From positions 540,438 to 604,437 of the forward strand of contig JAKTTT010000004.1 in NCBI GenBank assembly GCA_030581615.1: a DNA stretch of 64,000 nt, given 5' to 3'. Both the position numbers and the translations under genes were made by a program. Shown here in pieces: positions 1 to 11,859 of the stretch (within the stretch, counting starts at the first letter, position 1; every line of letters begins with the position of its first letter). The notes below the pieces were generated by a model, which saw nothing but the letters and a program-made list of their open reading frames with translations, made no database searches and was not told the origin of the DNA. The stretch is from Alloascoidea africana. Lineage: Eukaryota; Ascomycota; Alloascoideomycetes; Alloascoideales; Alloascoideaceae.

Positions 1-959
1 TTTTCCAACTGAATGATCATTTTCTCGACGTTTTCATCCCTTACTGGTCCTTGTATACCAAAAATTCAGCCTCTGCCCAAGTCATAGTGCGTGGTTCCAA
101 ACCCCCAATGTATGCAAAGATTCTCAAAGCACATTCATCTTTATTCTTGGACCTCAAAACACAGGCTTATATAGCTGCCATACCCAACGGAGACAAGTCC
201 AAGGAAGAAATACTAGAAAGCTTGTTCCCCTCAGACCTGGACAAACAAATTCTGGCAATCCGACAAGCTGATACCCTGACTCCTGCCGAAGCCCAGTTTG
301 TTGCGAAATGTAAGAGCCGTAGAACACGACTGGCCGAGAGCTCTGAAACTGATGAAGAGCTTTCTAACAGATACGACTGGTTAAAGTTTGTGAAGGATTT
401 GAACGACTACGCATCAAAGAATATTGATACGATCATATTCGCAAACAATTCTAGCAAATTATCCTCACCCATTCCTATATCGTCACCAAAACTTATCGCT
501 GAAAATGATTCCTCCCCCCAACAGATACCAGTGTTGGGGAATAATGTAAAGAAACAGCCTACTCCACGCGACTCTACTGCACGACCTTCAGTTACTACAG
601 AAGAAGCTGCGAAAGCCATTCAATCGAAGGATTGGACTGCAGTGAATATGAACATCCCTTCACAGGAAATGAAGAAGACGATAATGCCGCGAAGGCAATG
701 GACAAAAGAAGAAGAACTGGCTTTACGTAAAGGGTTGGAGGCAGTACGTGGACCATACTGGGCTCAAATACTGGAGCTTTATGGTGCAGGGGGAAGGCTG
801 GGGGAACAGTTAAAGGATCGAAATCAGATTCAGCTTAAAGACAAGGCGCGAAATTGGAAAATGTATTATATCAAGAATAATGAAGCTGTTCCTGAGTACT
901 TGAGTAGAGTCACAGGAGACATTCAGAGGGAGAAAAGGTTAAAACTATCTAAAGGATAA
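1..959 (+). CDS. TBF1: Telobox-binding Myb factor Tbf1, 5' partial
   Basis: The frame is open to the window edge (first full codon at base 3), and the first in-frame ATG is internal, so the gene starts outside the window. The visible 318 residues hold the end of a helical TRF-homology-like dimerisation region, a low-complexity linker, and a C-terminal Myb domain starting at RRQWTKEEE. The third Myb helix reads QLKDKARNWK, the telobox signature of Tbf1/TRF proteins, followed by the Tbf1-type tail PEYLSRVTGDIQREK. Tbf1 binds TTAGGG-like sites at subtelomeres and at promoters of snoRNA and ribosomal protein genes in yeasts that lost Rap1 control; that role is family knowledge. The gene converges on AIM41 with about 130 bases between the stop codons. 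Confidence 0.85.
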   Translation, partial: FQLNDHFLDVFIPYWSLYTKNSASAQVIVRGSKPPMYAKILKAHSSLFLDLKTQAYIAAIPNGDKSKEEILESLFPSDLDKQILAIRQADTLTPAEAQFVAKCKSRRTRLAESSETDEELSNRYDWLKFVKDLNDYASKNIDTIIFANNSSKLSSPIPISSPKLIAENDSSPQQIPVLGNNVKKQPTPRDSTARPSVTTEEAAKAIQSKDWTAVNMNIPSQEMKKTIMPRRQWTKEEELALRKGLEAVRGPYWAQILELYGAGGRLGEQLKDRNQIQLKDKARNWKMYYIKNNEAVPEYLSRVTGDIQREKRLKLSKG

Positions 960-1090
960 GATTTTATGTAACCAAATAATTAGTATGTCAATGCCAATTT
1001 TTTATGGGGAAATCATTACATTCAGATTAGACCTCCTTCTATATGTCTTGTTCTATTTACACTGTACTTTCAAAAAGTTTCGCGCCGACT

Positions 1091-1737
1091 TCAGAAGGCC
1101 TTTTCATAACATCTTGCAATGCTTTGCTTCACAGCACCCGATGAAGCCTTCCAATCCTTTTTCACAGTTTTCCAAGGAATCTTGGCAAATACCTTCTGTT
1201 GTGGGAATTTCCCACCAGCTTCACTCTTCAATTCTTCAATGATTGTATTGACTTTGGCATCAATATCAGCCTCACTAGCGATTGGGATTTGAGCAAGGTA
1301 CGACTCAAGAATAGCTAGTTCTGTGGATTCTTTCTCTACAAGATCCTCCCGTCCAGCTTTTTCAAATTCTGTAATTGATTCCTTGTGCTCCTTGATTGTT
1401 TTAAGGATTGTGTCATACACCAGAAACTCGTCCTCTTCCACAGCATTCTTCTCCAGGCCCTTGTTTTTCAAGGAAGTCATTATTCCACGTACTGTGTTTT
1501 TTCTTGAGAATAAAAGGAATCAGTAATACATTCTTCCACTCTTTGCTCAAAGATAGTCAAGTCTTACTTTACATTATCCTTCGCCAGCATTGCCTTTTTG
1601 AGATCTGTCTTGAAAGTATTTAGAAGCTGTTGATAAGCCCCATTAGATTGGAAACGTAAGCCCAAAACTGGCCTAGTTTTCAACCCCAAGGAAATGGCGT
1701 TAAGTGGCACCTTTGAGCCTATTAGCGATCTGAACAT
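1091..1737 (-). CDS. AIM41: Mitochondrial GatB/YqeY-domain protein Aim41 (two exons)
   Basis: Exon 1 is 1568-1737 and exon 2 is 1091-1502, separated by a 65-base intron (donor GTAAGA, acceptor CAAG). The splice restores one frame of 193 codons, near the 185 residues of S. cerevisiae Aim41. Exon 1 gives a basic, hydroxylated mitochondrial presequence, then FKTDLKKAMLAKDNVK. Exon 2 continues KNTVRGIMTSLKNKG and the YqeY core ILKTIKEHKESITEFEKAG. The family is related to a tRNA-dependent amidotransferase subunit domain, but its precise role in mitochondria is unknown. The acceptor was chosen because the nearer CAG at 1492-1494 leads to an early stop. The gene is divergent from MGE1. Confidence 0.82.
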
Positions 1738-2292
1738 GGTGCGGTGAGTGAAAAGGTTTTAGAGCGGATGGAGTTTTTCAAGCAGGAGTATCGATCAGCG
1801 CACAACTACGTTTTTCTCACTGCTTTAATGGAGTGTCCATGATACTAAAAATCATTACGAAACGAATCGCTACGTAGGTTTACAATAGAGTAATAGCACT
1901 GGAAGGATCGATGTTCACCTATTGGTGAAGGGGGTGCGTACACTGGTGGGGTTATGGAGGCACATCGCTTCAACTTTACAATTCAAATACTATACTGCAT
2001 ACTAATAGAATCAGGAGTTTAGAAGAACATTCCTCATAGAATAGAAAAAAATGGAAAAAAGAGTGTAATCCCGAGGCTCGGGATGCTATTTCTTGGTGCC
2101 CAGCTGGGCAGTAACAGAGCAATATATACTGTGGAGGGGAAACCTCCAAGACATCGACCCATTTTCGCTGGGTAATACGCATCACTTGTGCGTAATTAGG
2201 GGAACATTTTCAAACAAAAAAGTCATCAATGAGATTTCCAATTTGCCATTCTTCTCTTCTTTCCCCATAAGCATCCATATAGTATAAAAAAA
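1738..2292. promoter_or_regulatory. Divergent AIM41/MGE1 intergenic region
   Basis: This 555-base gap separates two divergently transcribed mitochondrial genes. An AT-rich run with TATAGTATAAAA lies directly before the MGE1 start codon. No conserved coding frame was seen. Confidence 0.5.
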
Positions 2293-3000
2293 ATGCAAAG
2301 AAATTTCCTAGCTCTATCGAAGAATATCACCAGAGCCACAAGGGTTTCACCAAGGCTGGCAAGAACTGCCTATACTCCTGTCGCTCTACAAGGCAAATTC
2401 AGATTCAACAATATTAGTTTCCGAACTTTTGCTACAGAGGCTGAAAGCAAAGAGAACAAGGATCAATCTGAGCAACAAGAGCCTGCTTCAGGAGAGGCTG
2501 AGAATTCTCAGCCTGAAATTAAAGAGCTGACTGAGCAATTGGAAGCCAAAACCAAAGAGATTGCAGATCTAAAGGACAAATATCTCCGCCAGGTTGCCGA
2601 TTTCAGAAATCTACAAGAGACTACAAAACGAGAAATACAAAAGGCAAAGGATTTTGCACTTTCCAAGTTTTGTAAGGATCTGATTGAGTCTATCGACAAC
2701 TTCCAGTTTGCCTTGAAAGCAGTTGAACCCGAATCTCTTGAAAAGAGCAATGAGATCAAACAACTATACGATGGTGTCAAAATGGTTCAGGATGTTTTTG
2801 AACGAACTCTTGGAAAGCATGGGCTTGAAAAGATTGACCCTGTTGGAGAACCATTCGATCCTAACAGTCATGAAGCAACGTTCCAGGCTCCCCAGCCAGG
2901 TAAAGAACCAGGAACTGTATTCTTCGTCCAGCAAATTGGTTATTCTTTGAATAAACGAGTCTTGAGAGCTGCCAAAGTTGGCGTTGTTCAAGATGTATGA
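2293..3000 (+). CDS. MGE1: Mitochondrial GrpE nucleotide-exchange factor Mge1
   Basis: The 235-residue product is close in length to S. cerevisiae Mge1 (228). Residues 1-45 form a basic, hydroxylated mitochondrial presequence without acidic residues. An acidic low-complexity spacer and a long coiled coil (about 70-130, ELTEQLEAKTKEIADLKDKY) follow, then the GrpE head with PVGEPFDPNSHEATFQ and the C-terminal VLRAAKVGVV. GrpE proteins release ADP from mtHsp70 (Ssc1) in the matrix during protein import and folding. The ATG at 2293 is the first in frame and directly precedes the presequence. Confidence 0.95.
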   Translation: MQRNFLALSKNITRATRVSPRLARTAYTPVALQGKFRFNNISFRTFATEAESKENKDQSEQQEPASGEAENSQPEIKELTEQLEAKTKEIADLKDKYLRQVADFRNLQETTKREIQKAKDFALSKFCKDLIESIDNFQFALKAVEPESLEKSNEIKQLYDGVKMVQDVFERTLGKHGLEKIDPVGEPFDPNSHEATFQAPQPGKEPGTVFFVQQIGYSLNKRVLRAAKVGVVQDV

Positions 3001-3489
3001 TATGACTTTTGCAATAGATCTTGTGCTTGCTTGCATAAGATATTCATCTTTGTTTTTTTTTTTACTATACTACTATTCACTTGATTTCATTGCTATATGA
3101 TAAATGACTTCATTTGACATGACCTTTGTATTTAGTTACCATGTCGACGATGTAAATACATTGAAAGGAAAATCGAATTCATCAATGATACTGTTGAAAA
3201 CTGTCTTGGCCTTGTATATAGTGTGACATTTTAGAGTATTCTACAGTTCAAAGAAATTGAGCCCTGAAAACCTAAAGAATGGTGCAAGTATCAAAACTCA
3301 TGTCTATTGAGAGCGTACAATCTATTATTAAATATGCAATTGTCGAGATAACAGAAACACTCAAGAGTAAGTTGTGAAAGTTGTCCCTGTAAGATTCGTC
3401 GTTGTTGAAAAGCGCACAAGTTTCTCCTCTCCTCGAGACCACACTTTCAATATTCATCATCTTCATATTCTTTCAACAATACATCGAAA
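3001..3489. other. Intergenic, convergent 3' ends
   Basis: This 489-base AT-rich gap lies between convergent MGE1 and the complex I gene. It contains a T-rich run near 3051-3063. No ORF or RNA gene was recognised. Confidence 0.5.
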
Positions 3490-3878
3490 CTACCACCATT
3501 TTGTTGGATTTTGAATCTTCCAGAATCCGTTTGTCTTGAAAGCTTCAGGAGCGATTGCACCGTCTGCTTGTTTCCTGTATGCACCGGTCAATCGAAAGTC
3601 TCGCTCCATCATCTTATCATCCCAACCATCAAGATTCCATCGATCCCTCTTATAGTCGTTTCGATATGCTCGCATAGACGAGACAGCTGTCCCACCTACC
3701 GTAAAGAACTAAACCGTTTGATACTTAGTTAGTACCGTCAAAACTTGTCGAACTTGGATCTGGACAGTAGAAAAAGAAGAAAAAGCTCCAATCGCACGTT
3801 GTGCAAGAAAATAACTACTCATCAAGCACTTACACCAAAGATGACAGCATATGGCAAAAGAGCCTCAAAAGGAATCAT
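3490..3878 (-). CDS. Complex I small accessory subunit, NDUFA1/MWFE (NIMM) type, two exons
   Basis: Exon 1 (3834-3878) encodes only MIPFEALLPYAVIFG. Exon 2 (3490-3708) encodes 72 further residues, giving an 87-residue protein. The intron has a GTAAGT donor, a perfect TACTAAC branch site and a TTTAG acceptor. The product has one N-terminal membrane segment followed by WDDKMMERDFRLTGAYRKQ, matching the fungal NDUFA1-type signature (Neurospora 9.8 kDa subunit: a PFEAL.PYG start and WDRQMMERDLRLTG, as recalled). It is an inner-membrane accessory subunit of proton-pumping NADH:ubiquinone oxidoreductase. Its presence shows the organism keeps complex I. Exon 2 alone would lack the membrane segment, so it would be missed or mis-started without splicing. 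Confidence 0.85.
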
Positions 3879-4343
3879 GTTAAAAATGCCAAACACAGTA
3901 TGAAGGGAAGAGGAAGAGATGCAAATAAGAGTGGTTTGTATAAGAAAGCCATGATTGGATGGTGTACGGATGTTTGGGCAAGTAGCTAAACGGGCTGGCA
4001 GCTGAGACTCCTACAATATCTAAAGTCAGTGCTAGTACCTTATTCATTATGATGATGGGGATTAACTAAATTATTTTAGAGCTTACAGCGTCAGCTTTGA
4101 ATTCCGAGATAGATAAGCATAATTGTTTACAAAGGTGAATCACTCTAGTTAACATCTAGACAGATCAGATGCGGTTTTGACTTATCTATACTTGAAATCA
4201 CTGATGAAGGCTATCGTTACAATTGGTTGAAAACATCTTTTTTCTCACTTTCTAAAAACGTTTGGATCATATTCTGTACTCTCAACAAAAGTAGGTTTAA
4301 AAGTCGCAATGTTTCCCCATAACGTTGTCAGATTTAAACGCAT
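3879..4343. other. Intergenic, upstream of the complex I gene
   Basis: This 465-base gap lies between the RPL33 stop and the NDUFA1-like start, both on the minus strand. A short plus-strand ORF (3801-3989) overlaps the first exon antisense and looks spurious. Nothing else was recognised. Confidence 0.45.
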
Positions 4344-4978
4344 CTAAATGTTGGATGGATAAAGGAAGATTCTGACAGAAGCACCAAAAGTCTTTGCTGG
4401 CAAGTTCTTCTTGAAGTTTGCACGAACCAGTCCGGAATTGCCGTGGGTGCGTGTAACTTTTCCCCAAATAACTCTGATCTTGGACCCTCGAATCTCCTTT
4501 GAAGCACGGTAGACATAGGCAATCCGCTTACCCAGATAGAACTGGGCGTCTTTGGGAGTAGCAACACCCTCAATCTTGATCAGTGAGACGTTGGGATTGG
4601 TGACGTTCTTGCTTCGTTGGTATGAAACATGCTTTCCCTTGACATATACTATAGGCGTAACATGGTTAGATATCGGTGCAAGTCCATAATCTTTAAGATA
4701 CTTGTTGGATCAACCCGCAACTTCATTCACAATCCCCCATGATGAATCATTAACACATCCCTCCGTTCTCAATGAAAGTCGGAGAACGACTAACAATTCA
4801 CCATCTACTTGTTGGCTTCCTTGTTTAATATTGTAGGCCTTCTCCGACTTAATCTTCCCAGTAAAGCCATACAAGTGTCGATTTCGATAGCACGTTTGAA
4901 AAGCCTTGTCCAACAAGAATCTTATAAAATAAATTTATTGAAGTCATTAATCCACTTACATCGGTGAGATTCAGCCAT
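4344..4978 (-). CDS. RPL33: 60S ribosomal protein eL33 (Rpl33/L35Ae), two exons
   Basis: Exon 1 (4960-4978) encodes MAESHR plus one base. Exon 2 (4344-4648) completes 107 residues, exactly the S. cerevisiae length. The 311-base intron has a GTAAGT donor and TATAG acceptor, at the same early position typical of yeast ribosomal protein genes. The protein reads [14 protein letters not shown], then [15 protein letters not shown] and ends RIFLYPSNI, almost identical to yeast Rpl33. The conserved Leu of YLGKR is encoded by CTG, so CUG is read as leucine here. It is a structural component of the large ribosomal subunit. Confidence 0.97.
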
Positions 4979-5298
4979 TTTAGATATCTTGGTGCCTTCG
5001 GTTCTAGGTTCCATTTAGGATCTGGTTGATAGTTCACTAAAACGTCAATGCTGAGATTTACGCATAACAATATGAATAACTGATCATGAAAATCCAATCA
5101 CGTGCTCATAATTAGGGCTTAGACCTAGAGAGAGGCACATGAAGCTTAAGTGGCTGGATAGTAAAATGCCATATGATTCAATATTAATTGGTAGATAAGG
5201 TTTCAAGTTGAATAGTCAAAAATGTAAGGGCATAAGCTTGAGTACATGAAAAGTGATAAACATATTAAAACTGAGAGGACGCCATAAACCCAGTGCTC
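4979..5298. promoter_or_regulatory. RPL33 upstream region
   Basis: This 320-base AT-rich gap lies between the KES1 stop and the RPL33 start and must hold the RPL33 promoter. No clear TATA element or factor site could be assigned by eye. Confidence 0.4.
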
Positions 5299-6875
5299 TT
5301 AGGCTTTAATCTCCCCTTTATCCCAATTTTCTCTTTTAAATCTCCAATGCTTGATTGCTGATTTTGCAGGTTTGTCATGAGGGTCTCCTTTAATAGTACC
5401 ACTAGGGACGTTTCCTAATGACAACTTTGCCAGATTTGCGAGTTTGACAAAACCCGAAGAATCAGATGCTTCCTCAGACAACGGTTCTGAAGTAAAAAAC
5501 TTTTGCTTCCAAATGATACCTTCTTTCTCCTCTGTGGCTCTCAATTCACGCTGGGTCTGTTCAATTGCAGATTTTCTCTGGTGGATCAGGTCGTAATCTC
5601 CAATTTTGATCGCATCTGCAACTTCAGCCCATGCTTTTCTACTTTCAAGTTCGTCCTGCTCTTCAATAGGCTTCACTACAAGGTGCTCGGGTTCAGCTTT
5701 CAAACTGTCGTGGAAAATTTCCTCTCTAGTTGCAGAGTGTGTAAGCGCCCTTAACAACGGAGTATTTGCCGGAGGTGTAATTTTGGATACTTTGGACCAC
5801 TGGCCACTAATGGTGAAAATAGCATTCTCTTTCTTCTTGATAAGCTCTGCATCACGATATATTCTAGCCTTGAAGCTATTCTTCTTTCCCGAAAAGTAGC
5901 CTCTACCTGAGTAATCGATAACGGCAATGTGACCCGAGGAGGATTGAATATAAGACTTTCCTTCCAACTCAACAAATGGCGAAGCAACCACAAGACCCTC
6001 GATGTGAAGAGGTGGTAGGGTAATCAAATATTTCTCATTCAAGTTCTCGTATGACAAAATAGCGTGACCATATTGTTTAACACTAAGAGTTGCGGCAGAA
6101 ATGGAAGCACGGATTCCATTGTAGCCTTGCAAAGTGGTCTTGTGTTTGTCGTTGTAGATAGCATAGGCGGTTTCTGGGGGATGATGAGACACCTGCTCGC
6201 TGATAAGGACAGTTTCCCCCAATCTCTGATCATCCGACTTATCTGGCCATTTGCCAACAAACAACTCGCCTAGGAAGGGGTTCAGAGGTTTCTTTTCTGT
6301 CCCCATGCTTTCATTTCTGGAGCAGTACTGTGATCGTAGTGTAGCAATAAACCATCTGACAACTGCAATCAGCCTTCGAACAGCTAGTTCCTCTTCGCTT
6401 TGCCCAAAATCGTTTGTAATGAAGTTTGGCTGAAGGAACAAGTCTGGATGCTCAGCCCAAAATTGGGAATATTCAACTAACGAAACTGGTGACAAAATGA
6501 ACGGTGGGGCCGTCAGTGAGGAAAGGTCGCCATTATATGACGCAATAGATTTGAGGAAGGATGTCCAGCTGGAAGAGCTAGCCTAAAAAGTTGCGCTTTC
6601 CATGTTAGTAGGCGATATGACTCAAGCCAAAAAAAAGCATCTCTGGGTTGTTAATGAAAGCGTTGTCAAAGTGATATATAAATATTGAAATATCTTCAAT
6701 TGCTTTCAATGCTGCATTTAATTCCTTCCAAGAACCAACTACCAAGCAGTGGCTGCTGGATATCTGTGGGGAAATTCCGAAATAGAGAGAGGAGAAGGGT
6801 GTTTGCAAGAAAGTAAAACAAGCAGAATATAATAGAACAAACAAAGATTCATACTGTAGCTTTCGTATCAGACAT
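5299..6875 (-). CDS. KES1: Oxysterol-binding protein homologue Kes1/Osh4, two exons
   Basis: Exon 1 (6855-6875) encodes MSDTKAT; exon 2 (5299-6582) starts at ASSSSWTSFLKSIASYNGD and completes 434 residues, the same length as S. cerevisiae Kes1. The intron has a GTATGA donor, a TACTAAC branch site and a TTTTTAG acceptor. The OSBP signature EQVSHHPP is at residues 136-143 and KKPLNPFLGE, lining the ligand tunnel, precedes it. The N-terminal segment forms the lid over the tunnel. Kes1 exchanges sterol and PI4P between ER and Golgi/plasma membranes and counters Sec14-dependent trafficking. A contiguous frame also begins downstream near SPVSLVEYSQ, but that would remove the lid. Confidence 0.95.
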
Positions 6876-7949
6876 GCTCGAGATAATGATAGTGAAAAAG
6901 GAGGTACGTGTAAAGATCGAAAGTACTGCCGTTGGGCCAGCAAGTGGCTCAACGTTCAAGGATTACACAATGAGGTCTGGCATAACATCCATACATCCGA
7001 ATTAATTACTAAGAAGCTCCAACTTTATCCTTGTGAAGATGGAAAATGCTTTAAACGGTCGATGTTTGCGTAAACGATCGGAGAAGTTAGTTTGAACTTT
7101 GATAAGTTATGGTCGATATGTCTTGTTTCTTTGCTTGTGTGCTTGTGTGTTTGTAGGCGTGGCATGGCGTAGTGGTTGTGTGTATATGGATATCAGAAAT
7201 CTCCTAGTTTTGTAGTTTCTGGCTACTTTGCTTTCATGTTGACTTGTAGATTCCATTATTTCTCAATTTGTAGCAACTACTGGTTTCAGTTATGACGTGA
7301 AAGTCATCCAAAGCAAAAAAAAGTTTCCGAAGAAGAATAAGCTTAATTTTCTAGGAATTAGTTAACATCATCCAACGGCTAGTTTTACGGTTGTACTGTT
7401 TTGTATCTGAGAGCGCGGTTTCTCCATATTTGAAGCAAACCATAATCCTCTCAATTGGATCGGAGCATCTGCTTTGTTTAATTCGTGTGTTTTTACTTTA
7501 AGTGGAGCATTAATGGGAAAATATCATGAAGAACGAGAGCTGGTGTTGCAGATGAATCCAACTCCTACACAATTGGCTTTCCAAATGTGAATGCCCGGGA
7601 ATAGGAACACAGAGGTCCATCCAAATACAAATCAAATTCAAATTTTCATCTATCTTCTAGTTGATGAGGTGTATCAACAGACAAGAGTCCATGGAAGGAA
7701 AAAAAGAATAACAAGATGTAAAAAAAAAAAACACAGTTATAATGAAAGTTTAAAAAAGCTTGCATGATGAGGAAATTCGAGCCTGGCGGACAAAGATAAA
7801 ATTTGAATTTTTTCGGTTCTTACGAAAAAGATGAGTTTTATAGTATCTTGTAGAACTTCGAAAACATGAGAATATCTTGCCAAAAAGTTTCAGATATCTC
7901 AAAAGAGCAATCTCTGCATCTAAATGTTAATATAAAGCCAAAGACGCGG

Positions 7950-8266
7950 AAATATCAGTGGAAATATCAAACTCAGACGAAAAGGATGCTGCGGCAGGGC
8001 CCAACCACACCATCATTCAACAAGTTGAACGCATTATTTTTCTTTACACAAAGCAAAAGAAATGTTCCAGTTCTGATTGGTTTCAGGTTTCCAAAGGCAA
8101 GTCAAACATATCCAAAGCGAGAGAGGTTCAAAGTATGAGTTTGTAACCTAATATCCACTTTCGGTTTAAAGAAGTAGCGAAGAGTGCAGGAGTACTCTTA
8201 AACGAGGATACTGCAATGCTTAAATGGCTTTCACTTTTCGCTTATCAGGCTTATTCGCTAGAATAA
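7950..8266 (+). other. Candidate exons of an unrecognised spliced gene
   Basis: One frame from about 7958 to 8132 (DEKDAAAGPNHTIIQQVERI and onward) reads like ordinary protein, without stops. It meets a GTATGA donor at 8133, the same donor used by KES1. Joining to 8190 after GTGCAG keeps the frame and gives RVLLNEDTAMLKWLSLFA and a stop at 8264-8266; the intron would be 57 bases. I found no convincing start exon. A short frame at 7514 (MGKYHEERELVLQMNPTPT) might belong to it, but the splice phase does not match simply. Family unknown. It may be a real small gene divergent from KES1, a decayed gene, or chance. Confidence 0.2.
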
Positions 8267-11200
8267 AAAACTTTCACAAGCAATGCTGTGCTTACTTTAT
8301 TGTTAAAAGTTCAAAGGAAACAGCGGGTGAGAGAGCAAAACGCAAATATGTTTCCCTTCTTATGATTTACTGCTCTTTTATTGGTGGATTGGGTTTTAAT
8401 CTCTATTGTCATCAAACTTTTTCCCTCTCCTTTCTTGCTGTTTCGCTACACAGGCTTTTCCCATTAAGGATTTGACCTTTCCTCTGGTTGTCGTACTGAG
8501 TAGATGCTCTGCCCCAACTATATTACTGTCTTTGGAGACTATTGGACTCCTTGCCATCAGAGAAAAGTTCGTAAAACGTTGATTCTTTGATATCGGTATA
8601 TCGAGAGCATGTCTGAAATCTTTCTAGAAAGAAGCTGTAGCTTAGGAGCGCCAATTATTTTAAATTTTACATGTACGAGCTTCAAATTTGGAAAGGATCT
8701 TCTGGCTGGCGGGCAGAAGTATCCCTGATGCATGAATTGAATGTCAGCTCTGTTTGGTGGAATAGGCAAAACTAACGCTACATGAAGACATATTATTTTG
8801 CTTCCATTTTCGGCTAAAGTCCCATTGGTATCCATTTGATTTGGAAATGTACACTAAGCCATTTTACCCCTCAGATTTCCTCTCATTGCCCAGGCCTGAA
8901 ATACAAGCTCTGCTGGAGAATTGTAAAGTATAAGGACCAAATCGTTTTGTTGACACCGGATTAGATTTCATTGGCATCACTTGTGTAGGGTGAATGTTTT
9001 TTTAAAATCACTATGTCCGACGCCCCATCCTGATGTCAATTGTTAGAAACAAGCAAACAAAGAATAATAATAATAACAAATTGCCAAGATCAAAAGATGC
9101 TACCCCTATTCTCTTGATTTGCTTCGAAAAGATTGCATCTCTTTTAGATTTTCATGTGTTAAAAACACAAGTTTGAACTGGTCGTTCTCATGATCTCAAA
9201 GCTGTCAAGATCTTGAAAGTCTGTCGCAATCGGGCATAATAACTCCAACAACATTAAAAGGAAATGATACCTCGTTTATACCTGGATACAATTAGAATGT
9301 TTGTTAGAAGATAAAAAATATGTCGCTGTCACGAACAATTCTGCAAGATATGTAACTAAAGATAGAATTCAGAGGTTCTTTATCCTAAAGGCGTCTCAGT
9401 AGCTGCAAACCGAGCGGCATATCAATATAGCAATTGCATATGCCATCTTACGCTTATCTGTTCCTCCTTCTTCGAGAAATGGAGATGGTATTCATCACAG
9501 GTGGTAAGGCTTGATTCGGGGATGCTGTGGAACCGCATGGTAGCCAACGTTTGAGATAAATAATAAATCCAAGCTTATGTTTTCTCCAAACAACCAATGG
9601 GATAGAGAGAATAAAGAAAACATAACAGGATCCACTGTAAATGTCCGAATGTCCGAGTGTCCGAATGTTTAGAAACGGGTTTCTAAAGAATAGCATCCAA
9701 AGGATACAGGAGAGTCGGACTGAACAGGGAGTTAAAAAAGTGTTAGGGAAATAGTTGTTCAGTCGAAATGATTGCTGTTAGGTTTCATTTGATCGTCAGT
9801 AATGGGAGATTATAGGCTTCATACGTGCTGGATTACCAATACATAATTGTAACGTACAAATCAACGTTCCTAATTTCCATCAAACTGTAGCTCATAAATT
9901 CTAATGGCTTTGCGATGGCAGGAGTTTATCTGCAAAGAACAAGAATTCAGAAAGTTACATTAGCTTAGAATGACTAAGATGATGCTAGAAGCATGGTATA
10001 TCATTTGAATGCCACGTAAGAGACCTTAGCTGATAAAATTTTCCCCTTGGAAAGTAGACCATCCTTGAGGATGACCAATATAAATGAATAGAGCAGGTCC
10101 TATCTAAAGAAAATGTATAGCATAAATAATGAACCAGATGTAACTACTGTAGAACTGCATAATTTGCGGCTTTTGTGTATATAGATTTCAATAGAATTGT
10201 AGGAGAAACATTTCAATATGTACCATAACTGTTAATCTGACATTTCTTTCATTTGTGTAGACTTTGATAAAAAAGCTGCTTCAACTATGAAAAAGTATTC
10301 ACATTTATGCTTCATTACCTCAAAAATTTTCATTCGACACTTGTAGATCCTCATATTATGAGCTTCAAAGCTCAAAAATGAAAATACTACTCCCATAAAA
10401 GCATTATTGAATTCATTTGTTATGGTCAGTTAGGTAATTCATAACCGAGAAAGTAATAGGCTCAAAAGGGAAGTTCTACCTTCAACAATATAGCTGAGAT
10501 TCTGAGACTCTTCGAAACGGCGATCCATCATCAATTGTAATGAGCTAACATAAAACATTATTGAAATATCTTGGTGTTATTTGAACAAATTCTTGAGTGG
10601 TGGTACCCATATGGTCCTCATTTGGTTCAGCACTCTTTCCCACGAATTCTCAACGTTTCTTCCTCCAACCGCTAATCAGTACACATTTGACCAATTGCTT
10701 TGCGGGTTGATGACAACCATCCCAAACTGGACGTGATTTTACTTGCAGAATTTCTCTTGTTTTTTTTTCAGATAGTCGTTCAAAGTTTGTTTGGGTTTTA
10801 CTTGTTTTCGATCATTTTTTTCTTTTACCCTACCCGTGAAGACAGAGACTCCTAAAAGCCAAGTATTGTTTTTGAATCTTCATCATTTTATCTCATTCTA
10901 GGTATTTTACACACAAGATAAACAGGGCTTTCGATATTGTTCTAAGCAGACCATGCGCTTACCGTTTTCTATCATTCTTACCGTTGAAACACCAACAGTC
11001 AGACCCTTAGACTTTCTTTTGTTGTTATTTCATCAACTTTTCCTCTTGAACTACAAACACCAAAAAAAAAAAGTTATCAAAATATCCCATAAAGTCATAT
11101 ACCCCTGTCTCAATTTTTAATACCGCAATCAATGAATATAATTTGTGTTTGACAATACAACGCTGATCAAGTTAGGTCGTACTATATTCAGCAAGAGGTT

Positions 11201-11859
11201 TACTACCAATTTTTTCCTGGAAATTTTTGAAACCTTTTGTTGCACTTTAACGACAGTTTATTGATCTTCATAAGTTAATATATTCGATTAGGTTGGTTAT
11301 AGTCATTTTGCACAATCTTTGACGGCTAGTTCTCATTCTAGGAACCAGCTCCCAAAGGTTTCCCTCTTTTCTAAATTTATATCAGAAAGGCTGCGCTAGC
11401 CACCAACCCCTCTATGTCAACCTACATATGACAGAAGTGGAGGTGATTTTGCGAAGAAATGTAAAAGAAGAGATAAAGAGCTAGGAAGAAAGAGTATCCA
11501 AAATAACTTAGAGTCTCTGATTGTGTAATCACCTGTCAATTCTCACATTCAAATTGCTCATCTTAATTGTCTATTCATTTCAAGGCGTTAATGTGATTCT
11601 TTTGTCATAATTGGTAAGCTCTTATAACCATCTCCAAGTTTAATAATTAATTTCCAATGTTCCCCGACTTCTTTACCCGTCATCTCATGTAACCCAGTTT
11701 CTTATGTTCAGCTTGATGGCTCTTGTCTGCCACGATTGGCGAACAATCCATTTTGAGTCCTTCTCTGACATTTTTCTCTCAGAATTATCTTTACTACTGA
11801 GATGAGTATCTTATTTCCGTCTATAAACTAGATTGTCTCTAAACAGTATTCACGGGGCT

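Noticed and set aside
51-53. TTG at 51 as start of the first gene
   Set aside because: Not an ATG, and the same frame is open to the window edge with Tbf1-like sequence, so the gene is truncated by the window.
1481-1502. Aim41 starting at the ATG at 1480
   Set aside because: This would remove the mitochondrial presequence and the first YqeY helix, which are found in frame in an upstream exon with good splice signals.
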